Source of the DNA: Toxonevra muliebris
Taxonomy: Eukaryota; Arthropoda; Insecta; Diptera; Pallopteridae
NCBI GenBank assembly: GCA_963691655.1
Contig: OY829327.1
Location: forward strand, 79,434,019 to 79,498,018
Length of the DNA stretch: 64,000 nucleotides
Direction of reading: 5' to 3'
Shown: positions 12,457 to 23,890 of the stretch, piece by piece
Layout: every line of letters starts with the position of its first letter
Numbering within the stretch: position 1 is the first letter of the stretch
Position numbers and translations under genes: made by a program
Notes under the pieces: generated by a model
What the model saw: the letters and a program-made list of their open reading frames with translations, nothing else
The model's database searches: none
What the model was told of the DNA's origin: nothing

Positions 12457-13640
12457 TTATTTACTTCGGTAGCATGACCAACGATCATCAGCATCTTTTT
12501 TTGGAAGTACCCATCCTATAGGTATGGAAGAGCCATATTTGCTGCTGCGTGTTAAATATGAATCCCAAATACGGCTACAAAACATAAATATAAAAATTAC
12601 TTACAATTATGAAATAAAAATAAAACTTAGTTTGATTTAGCATATTCTGCGCGCCTAAAATCATTCATACTCAAATGTGTACAGAAATCCAAAAAGGAAT
12701 AACGTAATCCAAGGGAGCATCCTGATATAATTGTGAGAATTAGTAATTTTAAGCAATAAGTCTGCTCTTAGACGTGGAGACTAGTCTATTGAAACTGTCA
12801 AATGTGTAGGTAAGAAGGGGGAATACCCCTTTCATCTCACCCCCTCTTTCCAACACAATATGGTAGTTTCAAGGGACTAATCTCCACGTCTAAGAGCAGA
12901 CTTGCAGAATGTTGAATCGAATGTGTCTTAAATATAGCAAACAAAGTTCCATACCGTATACGTATCAAATCGTTCATTTTTCGTTCAGCGGCACTATAAT
13001 AGACTTTCTCACGAGCACCAAACAATGCCTCATTCCATTGATCTTCAATTTTACACTCTTGCGTGCGTTGTGGCGTGTTTTCTAGCAAAATATTATTCCA
13101 AATTGCACGCAAATTATTGAATTGTGTTGCAAAACGTTGAGTTTCTTCGATATTCTGGCCACCTCCGCGTGTTAAATGTAATATTTCCAATAATTCAAAT
13201 GTGCGTAAGAAACGTTGTGCATCATGATAATTTCGTAGCTGATGATGCAATTTAAGGTTTTGAGCAGTAGGAAAAGGTGGTAGCCGTAGTTGGGTTTCTT
13301 CAACAGTTTTAATTGCAGTTTGTTTTAGAGTCGCAGAAGTTGCTGGTCTTTTATTTTGCGTCGCAACGATTTTATGTCTTTTTGACCTAGTACCATGTTT
13401 TCGCTTTTTCTTCTTTTTGTGTTTTTGTACAAGTTTTGCAAGTTTTTCTACTGGCGCATTTTCTATTTGATTAAGTAATTTGTTTGTTTGCTCGATTATT
13501 GCTACTGTTTGTTTTGGGCACTCTTCCTTCTCCTGCTTTTCCAGTCCTTCCAACTCTTTTATGTTTTGTATAATATTTTTCAAATGTAATTTCAGTTGTG
13601 AAATATTTTTAATAGATTTTTTTGGGTGTAAGGAACTCAT
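12457..13640 (-). CDS. PDCD7 / U11-U12 59K minor-spliceosome protein homologue
   Basis: Two exons, 13640-12955 and 12574-12457, encode 267 aa. The N-terminal half is charged and helical, with a lysine-rich stretch (KHKKKKKRKHG) near residues 75-85 that could be a nuclear signal. The C-terminal half holds the family hallmark: RYxxxF-type helices with LFGAREKVYYSAAERK, then across the intron RIWDSYL, GSSIPIGWVLP and DDRW. In humans PDCD7 is the 59K subunit of the U11/U12 di-snRNP, which recognises U12-type introns. Exon 2 is needed to complete that motif; unspliced reading runs into unrelated sequence. The intron (12575-12954) carries a palindromic MITE. The start 13640 is the first ATG of the frame. 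The assignment rests on the C-terminal motif recalled from memory. Confidence 0.75.
12758..12903. mobile_element. Palindromic MITE in PDCD7 homologue intron
   Basis: AAGTCTGCTCTTAGACGTGG at 12758 recurs as its reverse complement ending at 12903. The inverted repeats continue for about 38 bp with a few mismatches, so the 146-bp sequence could fold into a long hairpin. No clear target duplication is seen. Confidence 0.75.
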
Positions 13641-13763
13641 TTCTGAATTCTTCTTTAAGTGTAACAGTAATTAATTATAATTTATATGGTAATTTAGGGT
13701 GATAGAAATGCAATTATAGTTCAGTTTGTTATTGGAAATGCTTGTTTTTTATTGTAGATATCC

Positions 13764-14166
13764 TTAATCTTTATTTGCCAAGACCTCCCTGGCGTCGTTC
13801 AATACCTGTGTGGCTGCTGCGTATTCTTTTGTTTCTTTCAAATCTTTTTCGTCCTGGAGAAATTTATCAAGTATTTCATACTCTTTTTGCAGTCTATAAA
13901 GATAATAGAAGTTATTATCTTGAGCATGCAGATGACGCAATCTTCTGAACTTTTTACCTTCTCACCGTATCGGGCAGCATCATTAGACACTCTTGAATAA
14001 CTTCTTCTTGTTTCTTGAGCACATGCTCATCAGCTCCTTCGCCTCTGAATTTTTCCAAGCGCTTGTTCTCTGTAATCACTTCCTTCCCGTATACAATCCT
14101 TTCCTTGGCCAAACGTTTTACAACACCTGTTTTAATTGTTAGCTGTCTGAGACGTGGATCGGCCAT
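13764..14166 (-). CDS. Tubulin-specific chaperone A (cofactor A)
   Basis: Two exons, 14166-13958 and 13893-13764, encode 112 aa; human TBCA is 108 aa. TBCA is a small three-helix-bundle protein that captures beta-tubulin released from the CCT chaperonin in the tubulin folding pathway. The whole protein matches the family: ADPRLRQLTIKTGVVKRL at the N-terminus, EEVIQECLMMLPDTVRR before the intron, and a helical C-terminus ending VLANKD. The ATG at 14166 is the family's normal start. The 64-bp intron is typical of flies. It is a compact gene just upstream of the PDCD7 homologue on the same strand, 123 bp from its start codon, so the two could share a short promoter region. Confidence 0.93.
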
Positions 14167-15299
14167 TCCTGCAGCGAATTTTATAGACGCATATTAAAAT
14201 TGGTAAGAATTTCGAGGATTTATTAAAACTTACTGTTAATTTGTTTTAAGTATATTAAATTTAGTGGTTAATATAAAATAACTAGCGTGTTGCTTCTGAT
14301 TTTTGTTGTTGATTTATAGAAGTTATATGACTCACCTTTCTTCTTTTATAGCCGGCCACAAATTATTTACTATGATTATTCGTTTTCTTTGTCATATACA
14401 CAGGGTTACCTACGCCGTCAAAAACTTTAATTTAGTCTACAGTGGACAAAAACTGTAAAACTATGAAGATATATTTTTGAACAGAGAATATCTGAGTTAC
14501 AGCCAGCGCGACCCGAATATACTTCCATACTTTCTCACACTCGCAGATAACAGATGAAAAAGATTTTCTACCTATACTAAAGCCGTGAAATTATTGTCTA
14601 AATATAACTCCGAAAGGGCTATTGATCTTTTTGGCAACAACCGTTTTGATGAAGCACGACTAACTGCAACGCTCTCGGGACTCTGCACAATAGGGAAAAT
14701 GCTGCCAAACTCCGTATGCCACATAATACACATTACAGAAATTGTAAGAGCTTGGAAGAGCAGAGGCCCTTCGACTTTCTCTGCCATTGCCCGACTTGTG
14801 CCAAGACCAAACTTAAGTACATTTAAGTCCAACGGACAACTGGATTCAGATGTTGTGAGTACTTGAGTACTAAACACATAATTGTAGCTTGTAGATCCAT
14901 TACTTATGATCAGTCTGCGTTAATTATACACTGTATACCCGATTTTGACATACCTCATATTATCTAGGGTCTTTGTAATTCTGGTGGACTACTGAGTACT
15001 ATAAAATATCAGTCATTACTGACAGTTGCTACTGTCGGAGCTTTAATGACGCTTGTGGAAAAGGAAACTTAAATGCACTTCTTATGTATGTGTGGCAACA
15101 TATCTGTTTTAAAAAGAAATAACAGCTTAATGTCATTGTGGCAGTCAACTTTTGTCTCTTAAAATTGTTGGCGTCATTTTTAATTCTACGCAATGCATTG
15201 GAACTCTGTTTTAGAGCTCCCACACGATACGACATGCAATTTGTCGTAAATTTCTCGACATGTCATAAGACAATGTCATCCCGTCTAGAAGCAGCTTTG
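14167..15299. other. Intergenic, no gene recognised
   Basis: Includes the 5' flank of tubulin chaperone A. A 93-codon open frame at 14585-14866 has no family resemblance. Bases about 15270-15297 resemble 59965-59993 (shared GTCTAGAAGCAGCTT), pointing to a dispersed repeat end. Confidence 0.45.
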
Positions 15300-15856
15300 A
15301 TACCCTATTCACACGGAGCCCAAATTGAGCAACTTTTGCTTCTTTCTCAATTTCAGCCTGGCTATACAATGAAATAACAAACGAAATTGAATTGCCTGCT
15401 CAATTTCATTGTAATTGAGTTGAAATTGTTATGAAATCTGCGTGCAACTTTGTTTATTGATAATAATTTTAAGAAAATCTATGAAAAACACATCACTGTT
15501 TATATTTACTTTGAATGGAGAAAAGAACAAAAAAAGTGTGGTCCATACGTACGATTGTATTTTTTCACTATTTTTCAATCGTGGGTGGGTGGATAAAATT
15601 CATATATATTTTACGCTTTCTGTAATGTTCTTCATTTTTCCCACATATTTCGTCAAACTTCTGTATTGTTCTCGCCACATTATCATAAAACAATTAAAAC
15701 AAATTATTATAATTTTACTTGTATTAGGCGTTTTACAAACAATAAAATTGAACTGTCAAACGAAATTGCGTACGAAGAAAAACTCCTTGACTTCAATTTC
15801 AAATTAAAATTTAATGCTGAAAACTATTCAATTTGGGTTGCGTGTGAATATGCTAT
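15300..15856. mobile_element. Inverted-repeat element, about 557 bp, non-autonomous
   Basis: The left end (TATTCACACGGAGCCCAAATTGA) and the inverted right end (TATTCACACGCAACCCAAATTGA) match at about 21 of 23 bases. Interior subrepeats are built on CAATTTCATT. No transposase is present. It lies about 140 bp upstream of the hAT-derived gene's start codon, so it is in or near that gene's promoter. Confidence 0.65.
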
Positions 15857-15996
15857 AAGGTTGAGTTAAAAGTATTATATCACGATGGCAGCACTGGCAA
15901 TAATGGTAATGGAATTTATTCCATTGTCATTAATAAATTTAGTGGTAGTTAAAAATTGTTTTCACTATTATTTTCCTTCTTTTTTTTCAACAAAAA

Positions 15997-18900
15997 ATGG
16001 AAAACGAAAAAGCAATTGACTTCGAGAGCTACGATATTATTGAGGAACCCACTTGCTCCACAAAATTGATTAAAGTAAAGGAAGATGATGTGAATAAGAG
16101 CACTAAAAAATTAAGAGAAGAAGAGTGGTGATTTCATATATATATACATTTGTACATACATATGGTCGTGTGCCAATTACTTACAATACATTTTAAATTC
16201 TTTTGAAGTAGCTTACCAGTAAAGAGCGATTCCTCAACTTTCAATCCTACGTCATCCATTATTGACTTGTCTTCATGTGTGATAAAAGGAGCAAATCGGC
16301 ATCTTTTTGAGAATGGGCTATTTGAAGTGGTGCAAATGGTATGTATGGTACAAAAATTTTGAACTACGATTTCCAAAAGTGTACGTAGACGGAGGCAAAA
16401 GGCTTAATCAAGATGAATTTTTACGAGATGAAGTAACCAGCAATTCATTCTTCTTCTTCCTTTGTGGTCAATACCAATGGCTGTCAAAATCATTGTTGAC
16501 TTTTCATTGTTTGTTTACTTTTTTCGCCAATTTGATATTCACTGTATCGCTCCATTATGGTCGCAATAACAAAGACGTGTTATTGTTATCTTGTTGTACT
16601 GCTGATTTTGACATTTACTGGTATTCGACGCAACAACAAAGATATGTTGATTGTGACAAGGTAAAATTGTTGTAATCTTACTATCACCCTATATATAATT
16701 TTACTATGGGCTTAACCCTACGTCTACCTACATTAGCAATTTTTCATCGTATGGGATCAATAATTTTTTATAGCATGTGCTGCAATTATCGCGTAATTTT
16801 TTTTCGTGGGCATTTCATGATATACTATTTTATTCTGAGGATAGCGTCAAATAAAATGATTCATTGCGTTCGTGCGCTAGAAGCTTTACAAAATTTAAAA
16901 GATAAAGAGGATATTTTAAAGGATATTTAAAGGATATTTTATGGGAAAATCGCTAATGTAAACAGAGGGTAACGCAATGTATCTTCGATAGATTTCTATC
17001 AATATTTCCTAGCACAAAAAATCGGCGAAAAATCTTCTCTTTTGTTTAGAATCCACAATACCATTTTGAATACTGATATTATAGCCGCTGCCATAAACTT
17101 TTTATCAAATATAAATTTAGTAAAAATGAGAAATTATTATTTTTATGTAATTACTGATGCTATTCAAATTTTCATAATCTTTTAGAGAGATCAAACTCCA
17201 TATTTAAAACAAAGTGGAGGCATAGTGGCCCAATGTAGGATATGTTTGACAAAAATAAAAGGATCATTGGGTGTCAGCTCAAATTTTATAAGTCACTTAC
17301 GGAATAGACATCCGGAAGATTATATTACATATGAGAAAAAAAAGAAAGACAAGCAACAAATTTACGAAATCGACACTTCAGTTACTTATAACAGAAACGA
17401 TGTTTATGTGATTAGCGAAATGGAAAACGTTGGAAGAATTGGCTTCGAGACCTGCGATGTTGCTGAGGAATCTACCTACTCTTCCGCTTTTCTTAAATTT
17501 GAGGAAGATAGTGTAGATACAAATTTTGAACAATTAAATGAAGTTTCACTAGAAAAATCGTAAGCACTTACATACATACATATATAAAAAGTTAGAATTA
17601 GAGTGAAGCACATCAAAAAATTGCATATTGATTAAATCAATAGCCATATTCACGATATGGTGCAAATGGTCTTGCATCATTACAAATGCAAAATATTTCT
17701 GCTATTACAACCACAAATATATGTATATGCAATAAAAATTTGCATTTGCAATGATGGAAGACCATTTGCACTACATCGTGAACAGGGCTAATGTTTTCAA
17801 AAACGTTTCCATGATCATTAGACTGTGGTTGTAAAAGTAATGTTTTAATTTCTTGATTAAAAATATCTTATGAATAATTTATTTCCATAATTCAGTAGAT
17901 AAAAACCTAAGGAGTACAAATATAGTCGTAAAACTTAACATTTTTTAAAATAGTGACCTCTTTACTCTAATTCTTACCCCTTCATATTTGTGTAGGTGTC
18001 AATTGCATATAATGCAGCTAAACATTCTTTTTTATTTCTTATAGTGCTAGCCTAGGAGAAAGTGATGCTTCAACCAGTATTGATTTGGATCCAAGTGAAC
18101 TGAAAGGAGCAAACCGGCTACTTTTCGTTAACTCGTTTTTCGAGGTCGTGGAAAAGGTATGGATGGTAGAACTATGACAATAAAGGTGAAGTATAGTGTA
18201 GGTACTGGTAGATCCTGGGTGGAAGTTTTAACATAAAAACCGATGTTTTTCGACGCATGGATCACGATTCCCAGGACAAGCCTGCAGTCTTTGAAAAATA
18301 AATAGTTTTAATGACTTTACAATATATGCATTCATTAGCGGGCTAAGGTTTTATTTTTTTAGAAATAAGACTCTCCTTGGATCCGCTAGTGATCATTTGT
18401 TGCATTTACGGCTTCATTTAAATTCATTACTTTTGTATTTGATATAGACCTTTATATGATACATTTTGTGTTAGGAATGTACTTGCACTTACAGTGATTG
18501 GAAATATTTCACAGACGTTATATTTTACAAAACATAAATCTACGCTTAAATTTTATTTTTAATTACACTTTATAATTGTTAATTAAATACTTAAAAATTT
18601 GTTAATAATCTTCTAGAGAGACGAAACTCCTTATTTAAAAAAAGAGGGAGGCATAGTGGCGCAATGTTTGCACTGTTCAGCTAAAATAAAAGGCTCTCTG
18701 GGTGTGAGTTCAAATTTTATAAGCCATTTGCGGCAGCAACATCCGCCAGAATATGCAAAATACGAAGAGCTAAAGAAAAAAAAGCAAAATCCAAAATATA
18801 TCAAACACAAGGAGCAAAAGAAAGAAAGATGCAATATATCCAAAATGCATGCTTGCTTTGACAATAGAGTATTATCTTTTCTTGTTAGCATGCACGCTCC

Positions 18901-20563
18901 TTTGAGTGTGGTTGACAATCCGACATTTATAAAGTTATTCAAAGGTACAGATTTGAAATTAAAAAGTAGTAAAATGATGTTAGAACTTTTAAAAGACAAA
19001 CATTGTAAAGCGATGACTGCCATTCACAAAGTGCTAGATGAGATTCCATATTGCTGTACAGCTGCTCATATTTGGTCTTCTGGACCAATATCTTTCTTCG
19101 GATACTCCTGTCACTGGATTGACGAAGATACATTTCAAAGAAAATCTGCAGCTTTGGCGTGCCGTCAGTTCAGCGGAAGTCAAGAAAATGTTGAAGATAT
19201 TATGAATAACATACACATACAGTTTGGATTAAATAATAACAAGATATTATTTACAATAATTGACAACGATTCAGACGTTTGTAAAGCCTTTAACGGGTAT
19301 AGAACAGCAGGTAAAACTAAAACTAATTTAATAAAAAGTCCGAAGCTTAATCATTTTACATTTTTTAATGGGTAATTTATTTAAAGCTGAAAATGTTATG
19401 GACATGAAAATCAAAACTGAAATTGCTGTAGATGAGGTGGAAAATACTGCGTTTCTAGGCTTGAATGAACTTCCCAAACGTTTTCAAAGTGCTAGTCATA
19501 CGTTGAACCTCTTAGCCATAACAGACTTTCCAAATATTATTAAAAAAAATGAAAACATTTTTTTTCAGCATCAAGAAGCTTTTGAACGGTAATAAGACAT
19601 TATGTTATACATATTTACATATTTACAATTAATTTTCATCTCAATAAAGCTGCTTCAACTTATGGAACATATGCTGTTTTCCTAAGCCTGCTAAAATTAT
19701 TGAAAATATATTATGCTGCACATTAAAAACGCCTATTGTAAGACGCTGGGATTCGTTGTTTGATAGTGTTAAGGACTTACTTTTGCACAAGGATAAATTG
19801 TCTGCTTTGAGCACAGAATTGAGTATTTGCGAACTCACGCCCTCTAATTTTGGATATCTAGAGAACTATATAACATTAATGACACCCGTAGCAAGCGCTT
19901 TAGATTTTTTACAAAGCGATGACAAAATGTACTTTGGTTATTTTATTGCAACTATAGTGTCATTGAAAGTTAAAATGATTAGAATTCAAACCATCGATGA
20001 ATTAGGAGATTTAGCTAACGTATGCAGTGAACTAATAAATTGTTTGGTGGAACGTTTTAAAACTGTCTTCCAAATTGATGCAGGCGCAGAAGATTTAATT
20101 GTTGCTGCTATAGCTTGTCCCAATATAAAACTGAAATTTATTCCTGTTTTGCAACAAACAGCGCAAGAAATGAGAATGGAAAATATTAAACAAATGTTTA
20201 TACGGCACGCTAAACGGATATTTCGTACAAGCAATTTAAATTATAGAGACGTCGACGAAGGTAAGTTGTTTAATTAAAATTAATTTTTACTTTTTATATT
20301 CTAATTCTTTGGTTTTATACGTTTTAGATGTGTGTAGGGAGCTGGAACTGTATTTAGCGGATTCAGATAACTCATTTCTGTGTTTTCAACGTTATCCAAT
20401 AATTCGGAAGGTTTTCCTAAAGTACAACACTCCAATACCATCAACCGCTGCACCAATGGGACGTTTGTTCCCTTTTGACGACATGGCAAATAATCCTCCG
20501 AGTAAAAATCTCTACGATGAAAACTTTGAACAACTTGTGCTCCTGAGAGCAAATAATTTCTAA
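15997..20563 (+). CDS. hAT-transposase-derived protein with two tandem BED zinc fingers
   Basis: An eight-exon model, 15997-16127, 16209-16338, 17186-17559, 18045-18156, 18617-19310, 19387-19588, 19650-20260 and 20328-20563, gives 829 aa with no break. BED finger 1 is at about residues 88-135 (C104, C107, H124, H129) and finger 2 at about 250-297 (C266, C269, H286, H291). Each is preceded by a KGANR..LF...FEVV segment. Then comes a hAT transposase core: TAAHIWSS at about 400, SFFGYSCHWID, RKSAALACR, the DN.S...KAF motif with D465, SASHTLNL, and RRWDSLFDS. The C-terminal dimerisation region begins YPIIRKVF and continues through GRLFPFDD to LVLLRAN. The first catalytic aspartate is replaced by H400, so transposase activity is unlikely, while the DNA-binding and dimerisation parts survive. 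Seven introns, an intact frame and no recognised terminal repeats suggest a domesticated nuclear DNA-binding protein. The precise function is unknown. Confidence 0.85.
17641..17790. mobile_element. Palindromic MITE in intron 3 of the hAT-derived gene
   Basis: TAGCCATATTCACGATATGG at 17641 pairs with the reverse complement of the end at 17790 over about 45 bp (GTGCAAATGGTCTT is exact in both arms). The element is flanked by or ends in TA, consistent with a TA-duplicating Tc1/mariner-type MITE. It lies between the two BED cassettes. Confidence 0.75.
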
Positions 20564-21950
20564 GCTTTATATTTACACTATGCAATAGATTTTCCAAAAA
20601 TTAATGTTTAAGTAATGGGAATTATTGTTTTATTGGAATTCATATATCATAATGATAGTTGCACCTAACTAATAGAAAACGGGTTCAAACAAATTAAAAC
20701 CTTCGAGTTGGTCTGGCATATGTATATTAGTTTCTTTTATGAAGTTATGCTAGTGTTGGCAAAAATTTCTACAAATTTTTTATATCATTAAATATAGTCA
20801 AAAATTTAATTTTTAGCACTGTGAAATCATATATATACAATCATATATGAACAAATCCTTTTATTTTTAATTTTTATTTTAGATGAAAGAAACAAAAAAT
20901 ATTACCAAAATAACATTTTATTGTCGCACATTTTTAATTAGTGAATTTGACTAAATAAATAGAAAATTTTTATGTAAACTAACTTACTAGTGCAAAATCA
21001 TTGTGGACTGAAAATTAAGTGGATTACCGTTAAAAGGCAAGAGTGAGTTTTAAAATTCTATGAAAAAATCAGACACCTGACAAAAGGTTGAAGACTAAGC
21101 CTCTTTTTTCAAAGGCAAAAAAGGAAATCATATACCCAATCTCCACAATATTGGATGGAGCTACAGATGACGTTTATGTGTCGCCGCCAGTTTATTCTTG
21201 TAATGTTTATTCGACTCTGCAAAGTTACACAAATCAATCCCATCTGTGTTGTGAAAATTGGGACTGACTTCTCCGAGTAATTTGAAGTAATAAGCCTTAC
21301 ATATAACAATAACTAACGATCAAGCGTAAAATTAATTTTTCCAACAGGTGTCAATATGAGCTCAACTGGAAGTAGAGTCCTCTCTTTATTTCGGTATCAT
21401 GGCAAAGAACGGACGGTGATACCATCTTTCAAACTACAGAAACATAAGTTTATAGAAACTTAAACATCATTGTGTTAATCGAGTAATTCATAATTCTGTA
21501 TACTAAGACTGTATACTCATTTACACTAAAATAAATACATTTTTTTTCTTTCTTCTCTTGCCCTCAACATACGCATTTCAAGTTACTTGTTACATATTAC
21601 ATAAGTCCACTCCCAGATCTTGAAGATAATCAGCCATTTTCTAAAATTTCACTTTCAAGTGGAATTGAAATTGCAGTAATATGTTTCGATTTCAATTTTA
21701 CTCGAAAGTGAAATCCAGAACTTGGCTGATTGATTTCAAATTCAAAAAATTTAAGTGGTTCTACTATCTGATACCTCCTTTTTCTAGCAAAGAGCAATTT
21801 GAGCGTTTTACTAACGTTTATGGTGAGCTCCTGCTCTCTAAACTATATAACTTTCCACTAGTTTGAGTACTGCTTTAATGATGTCAAATATAGTGTCTAA
21901 TAGCTTTCTCCTCACCAAAATTACTATCCCATTTTCATACTCTATTGTGT
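20564..21950. other. 3' flank and intergenic, no gene recognised
   Basis: AT-rich 3' flank of the hAT-derived gene, then unremarkable sequence. The open frames are short and show no family resemblance. Confidence 0.45.
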
Positions 21951-21959
21951 AGACTCAAG

Positions 21960-22340
21960 CCTCTTAAGAATAGTTTCAGTTATAATGCTTCAAAGCAACA
22001 CCCTTCCTTGTGGGACATCCTCTGGACATAATCCTTCCTTTCAATCCATAACTCCCATTTTGTAGGATGATATCGACCCAATTTATAATAATAATGCAAA
22101 CTTCTCGCACAAATATCGAAAAATAGTTCTGGTTGAGCAACCCTAACAATCTCATGTAAGATCGATTTAACACGCAAGTTATTTCATATTGCCATACTTT
22201 CAATGTTGTCATCTAAAACCTTCGCCATTGCTTCTATAAGGGGCAATGTTGAGCTGACTGGTCTGAAAGATTTCGCGTCAATATAATCCCTTTTTCCGGT
22301 TATGGAAGAAAAATTACTTTAGTTTCTTTCTCTTTCTGTA
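21960..22340 (-). pseudogene. LINE reverse-transcriptase fragment
   Basis: Translation of the minus strand gives pieces typical of non-LTR reverse transcriptases: DAKSFRPVSSTLPLIEAMAK (the KSFRPISL region) and, further on, RGCPTRKG (the RGCPQGG region) in a shifted frame. Stops and frameshifts interrupt it, so it is a dead, truncated copy of a Jockey/I-like element. Confidence 0.65.
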
Positions 22341-22639
22341 CATACTTTACAGCCAGGCAAGATACAAATATTATATATATGAAGTCTAGCCACACGAAGA
22401 CTTCATAGTCCCACTGTAAAATAGCTGGAAATATTCTTTTCCAGTTCTGATGTGTTGAAAGGTGTAAAGTGCATAAGAGCACATCCCGCTTCATCCAAGA
22501 TCACTATAATTTTTGTCTCTAATCTTTCGACCCTATGCATTCCATTATGAATTGAATGTCATGAGCCTTCGAATCTAGAGCTGCCAACTGCATACCCCAT
22601 AAACATCGGAATACAAATTAAATGATAAAAAAAAAAAAA

Positions 22640-22825
22640 TTCCTCAACCAAAAAAGTCACTGCATATTTGCCGCCACAACATCTAGCCTAGTAAAACAGT
22701 GTAGGGAGAGTCTTATGGATCTAGCCCGACAGCATAACGTTGCTCTAATATGGGTCTCCGGACATCTGAACATAGAGGACAACAAAAATGCAGAAGAGCT
22801 GGACCGGAAGGGTTCTGCCCTGTAG
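22640..22825 (+). pseudogene. LINE RNase H fragment
   Basis: VALIWVSGHLNIEDNKNAEE and LDRKGSAL match the RNase H domain found after the reverse transcriptase in I-clade LINEs (WVPGH..IEGNE.AD). It runs opposite to the neighbouring reverse-transcriptase piece, so two insertions or a rearrangement are involved. Confidence 0.65.
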
Positions 22826-23378
22826 GAATCTCGGGCTGAATTTGTACCATCATACTAAGCTCAATGAAGAATGAAATTTCAAAAAAATTCTTATGAGAGC
22901 CTCTTGCAGATGGAAAAGACTAACGACATGCAGGGCCAACAACGCGTTATAGCCAAACTACAATTGGAGGAGACCATCACAGCTTACCAACAAAAACTGA
23001 AATAATATCTTAAGACTGACTGCTGTTATTACTTGTTTCTGGCCTATTGGTGAGCAAGCGGCCAAAATAGGAATCCCGTATGTCATTTTCTCTGCGAATG
23101 CCCGACTTTAGGACGATGCAGAGCATAAATTTAAAGCAAAGCATACTTCAGTAACCTCTAAGAAATATCTGAAATAAGTACGAACTAACAAACTTTCTAA
23201 ACCTATCGTGATGGATATGACTCTTACGTAAGACCAAAAAAGAAATTACCTGCATCAACAATCAACTGAGGATGTGGTAACAAAATGGTGCACAACCACC
23301 GCTTTAACCAACCAAACAACAATCTATTTTTTTTTTCCAAAATTGTGGCAATATCCAGCGGCCGAAGTATGTGTAATG

Positions 23379-23890
23379 GTATAACAATTCTTTCAGAGCA
23401 AGAACAGCATGGTTTTTTATTCCGTTTTCGCTCTGAATATATTTCGTTTCACTTTTGCTCTGAACATATTTCGTTTTGCTTTTGCTCTTAATTAAAATTA
23501 TTCCTCTTTTTTCTGAACGTAGAAGTTATACCACTTTTCCTCTCAGCCTCTCAAATGAGGACGATTCGGTTTTGTATCACTTTCGAATGATAAATGACAG
23601 GCTGAGAGGAAAAGCGGGCTAAAATTTATATAAGAGCAAAAGTGAAATAATTTAGTGTGTCAGTGCAAGAATGGCATAAGTAATACGGTTTAGAGTGAAA
23701 ATGAAACGCCTTAAAAGTAAGAACAAAAATGATATAACAATTCTTTCAGAGCAAGAACAGCATAGTTTTTTATTCCGTTTTCGCTCTGAACATATTTCGT
23801 TTTGCTTTTGCTCTTAAGTAAAATTATTCCACTTTTTTCTGAACGTAGAAGTAATACCACTTTTCCTCTCAGCCTCTCAATTGTTCAAAT
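23379..23890. repeat. Compound direct/inverted repeat, foldback-like
   Basis: Two direct copies (about 23379-23563 and 23731-23883) share ATAACAATTCTTTCAGAGCA, CATATTTCGTTTTGCTTTTG and CTTTTCCTCTCAGCCTCTCA. Copy 1 has an extra internal duplication of about 30 bp around GCTCTGAA.ATATTTCGTTT. The segment between them (23595-23730) contains inverted versions of parts of the unit, such as GGCTGAGAGGAAAAG. The overall pattern is plus, minus, plus. Confidence 0.65.

Noticed and set aside
14585..14866. 93-codon open frame after the tubulin chaperone A gene
   Set aside because: No recognised motif, and open equally on the opposite strand (14572-14877); not enough to call a gene.
18631..19023. 130-codon open frame on the minus strand
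   Set aside because: It is antisense to the BED/hAT exon 5 and has no family resemblance; the plus-strand frame is clearly the real one.
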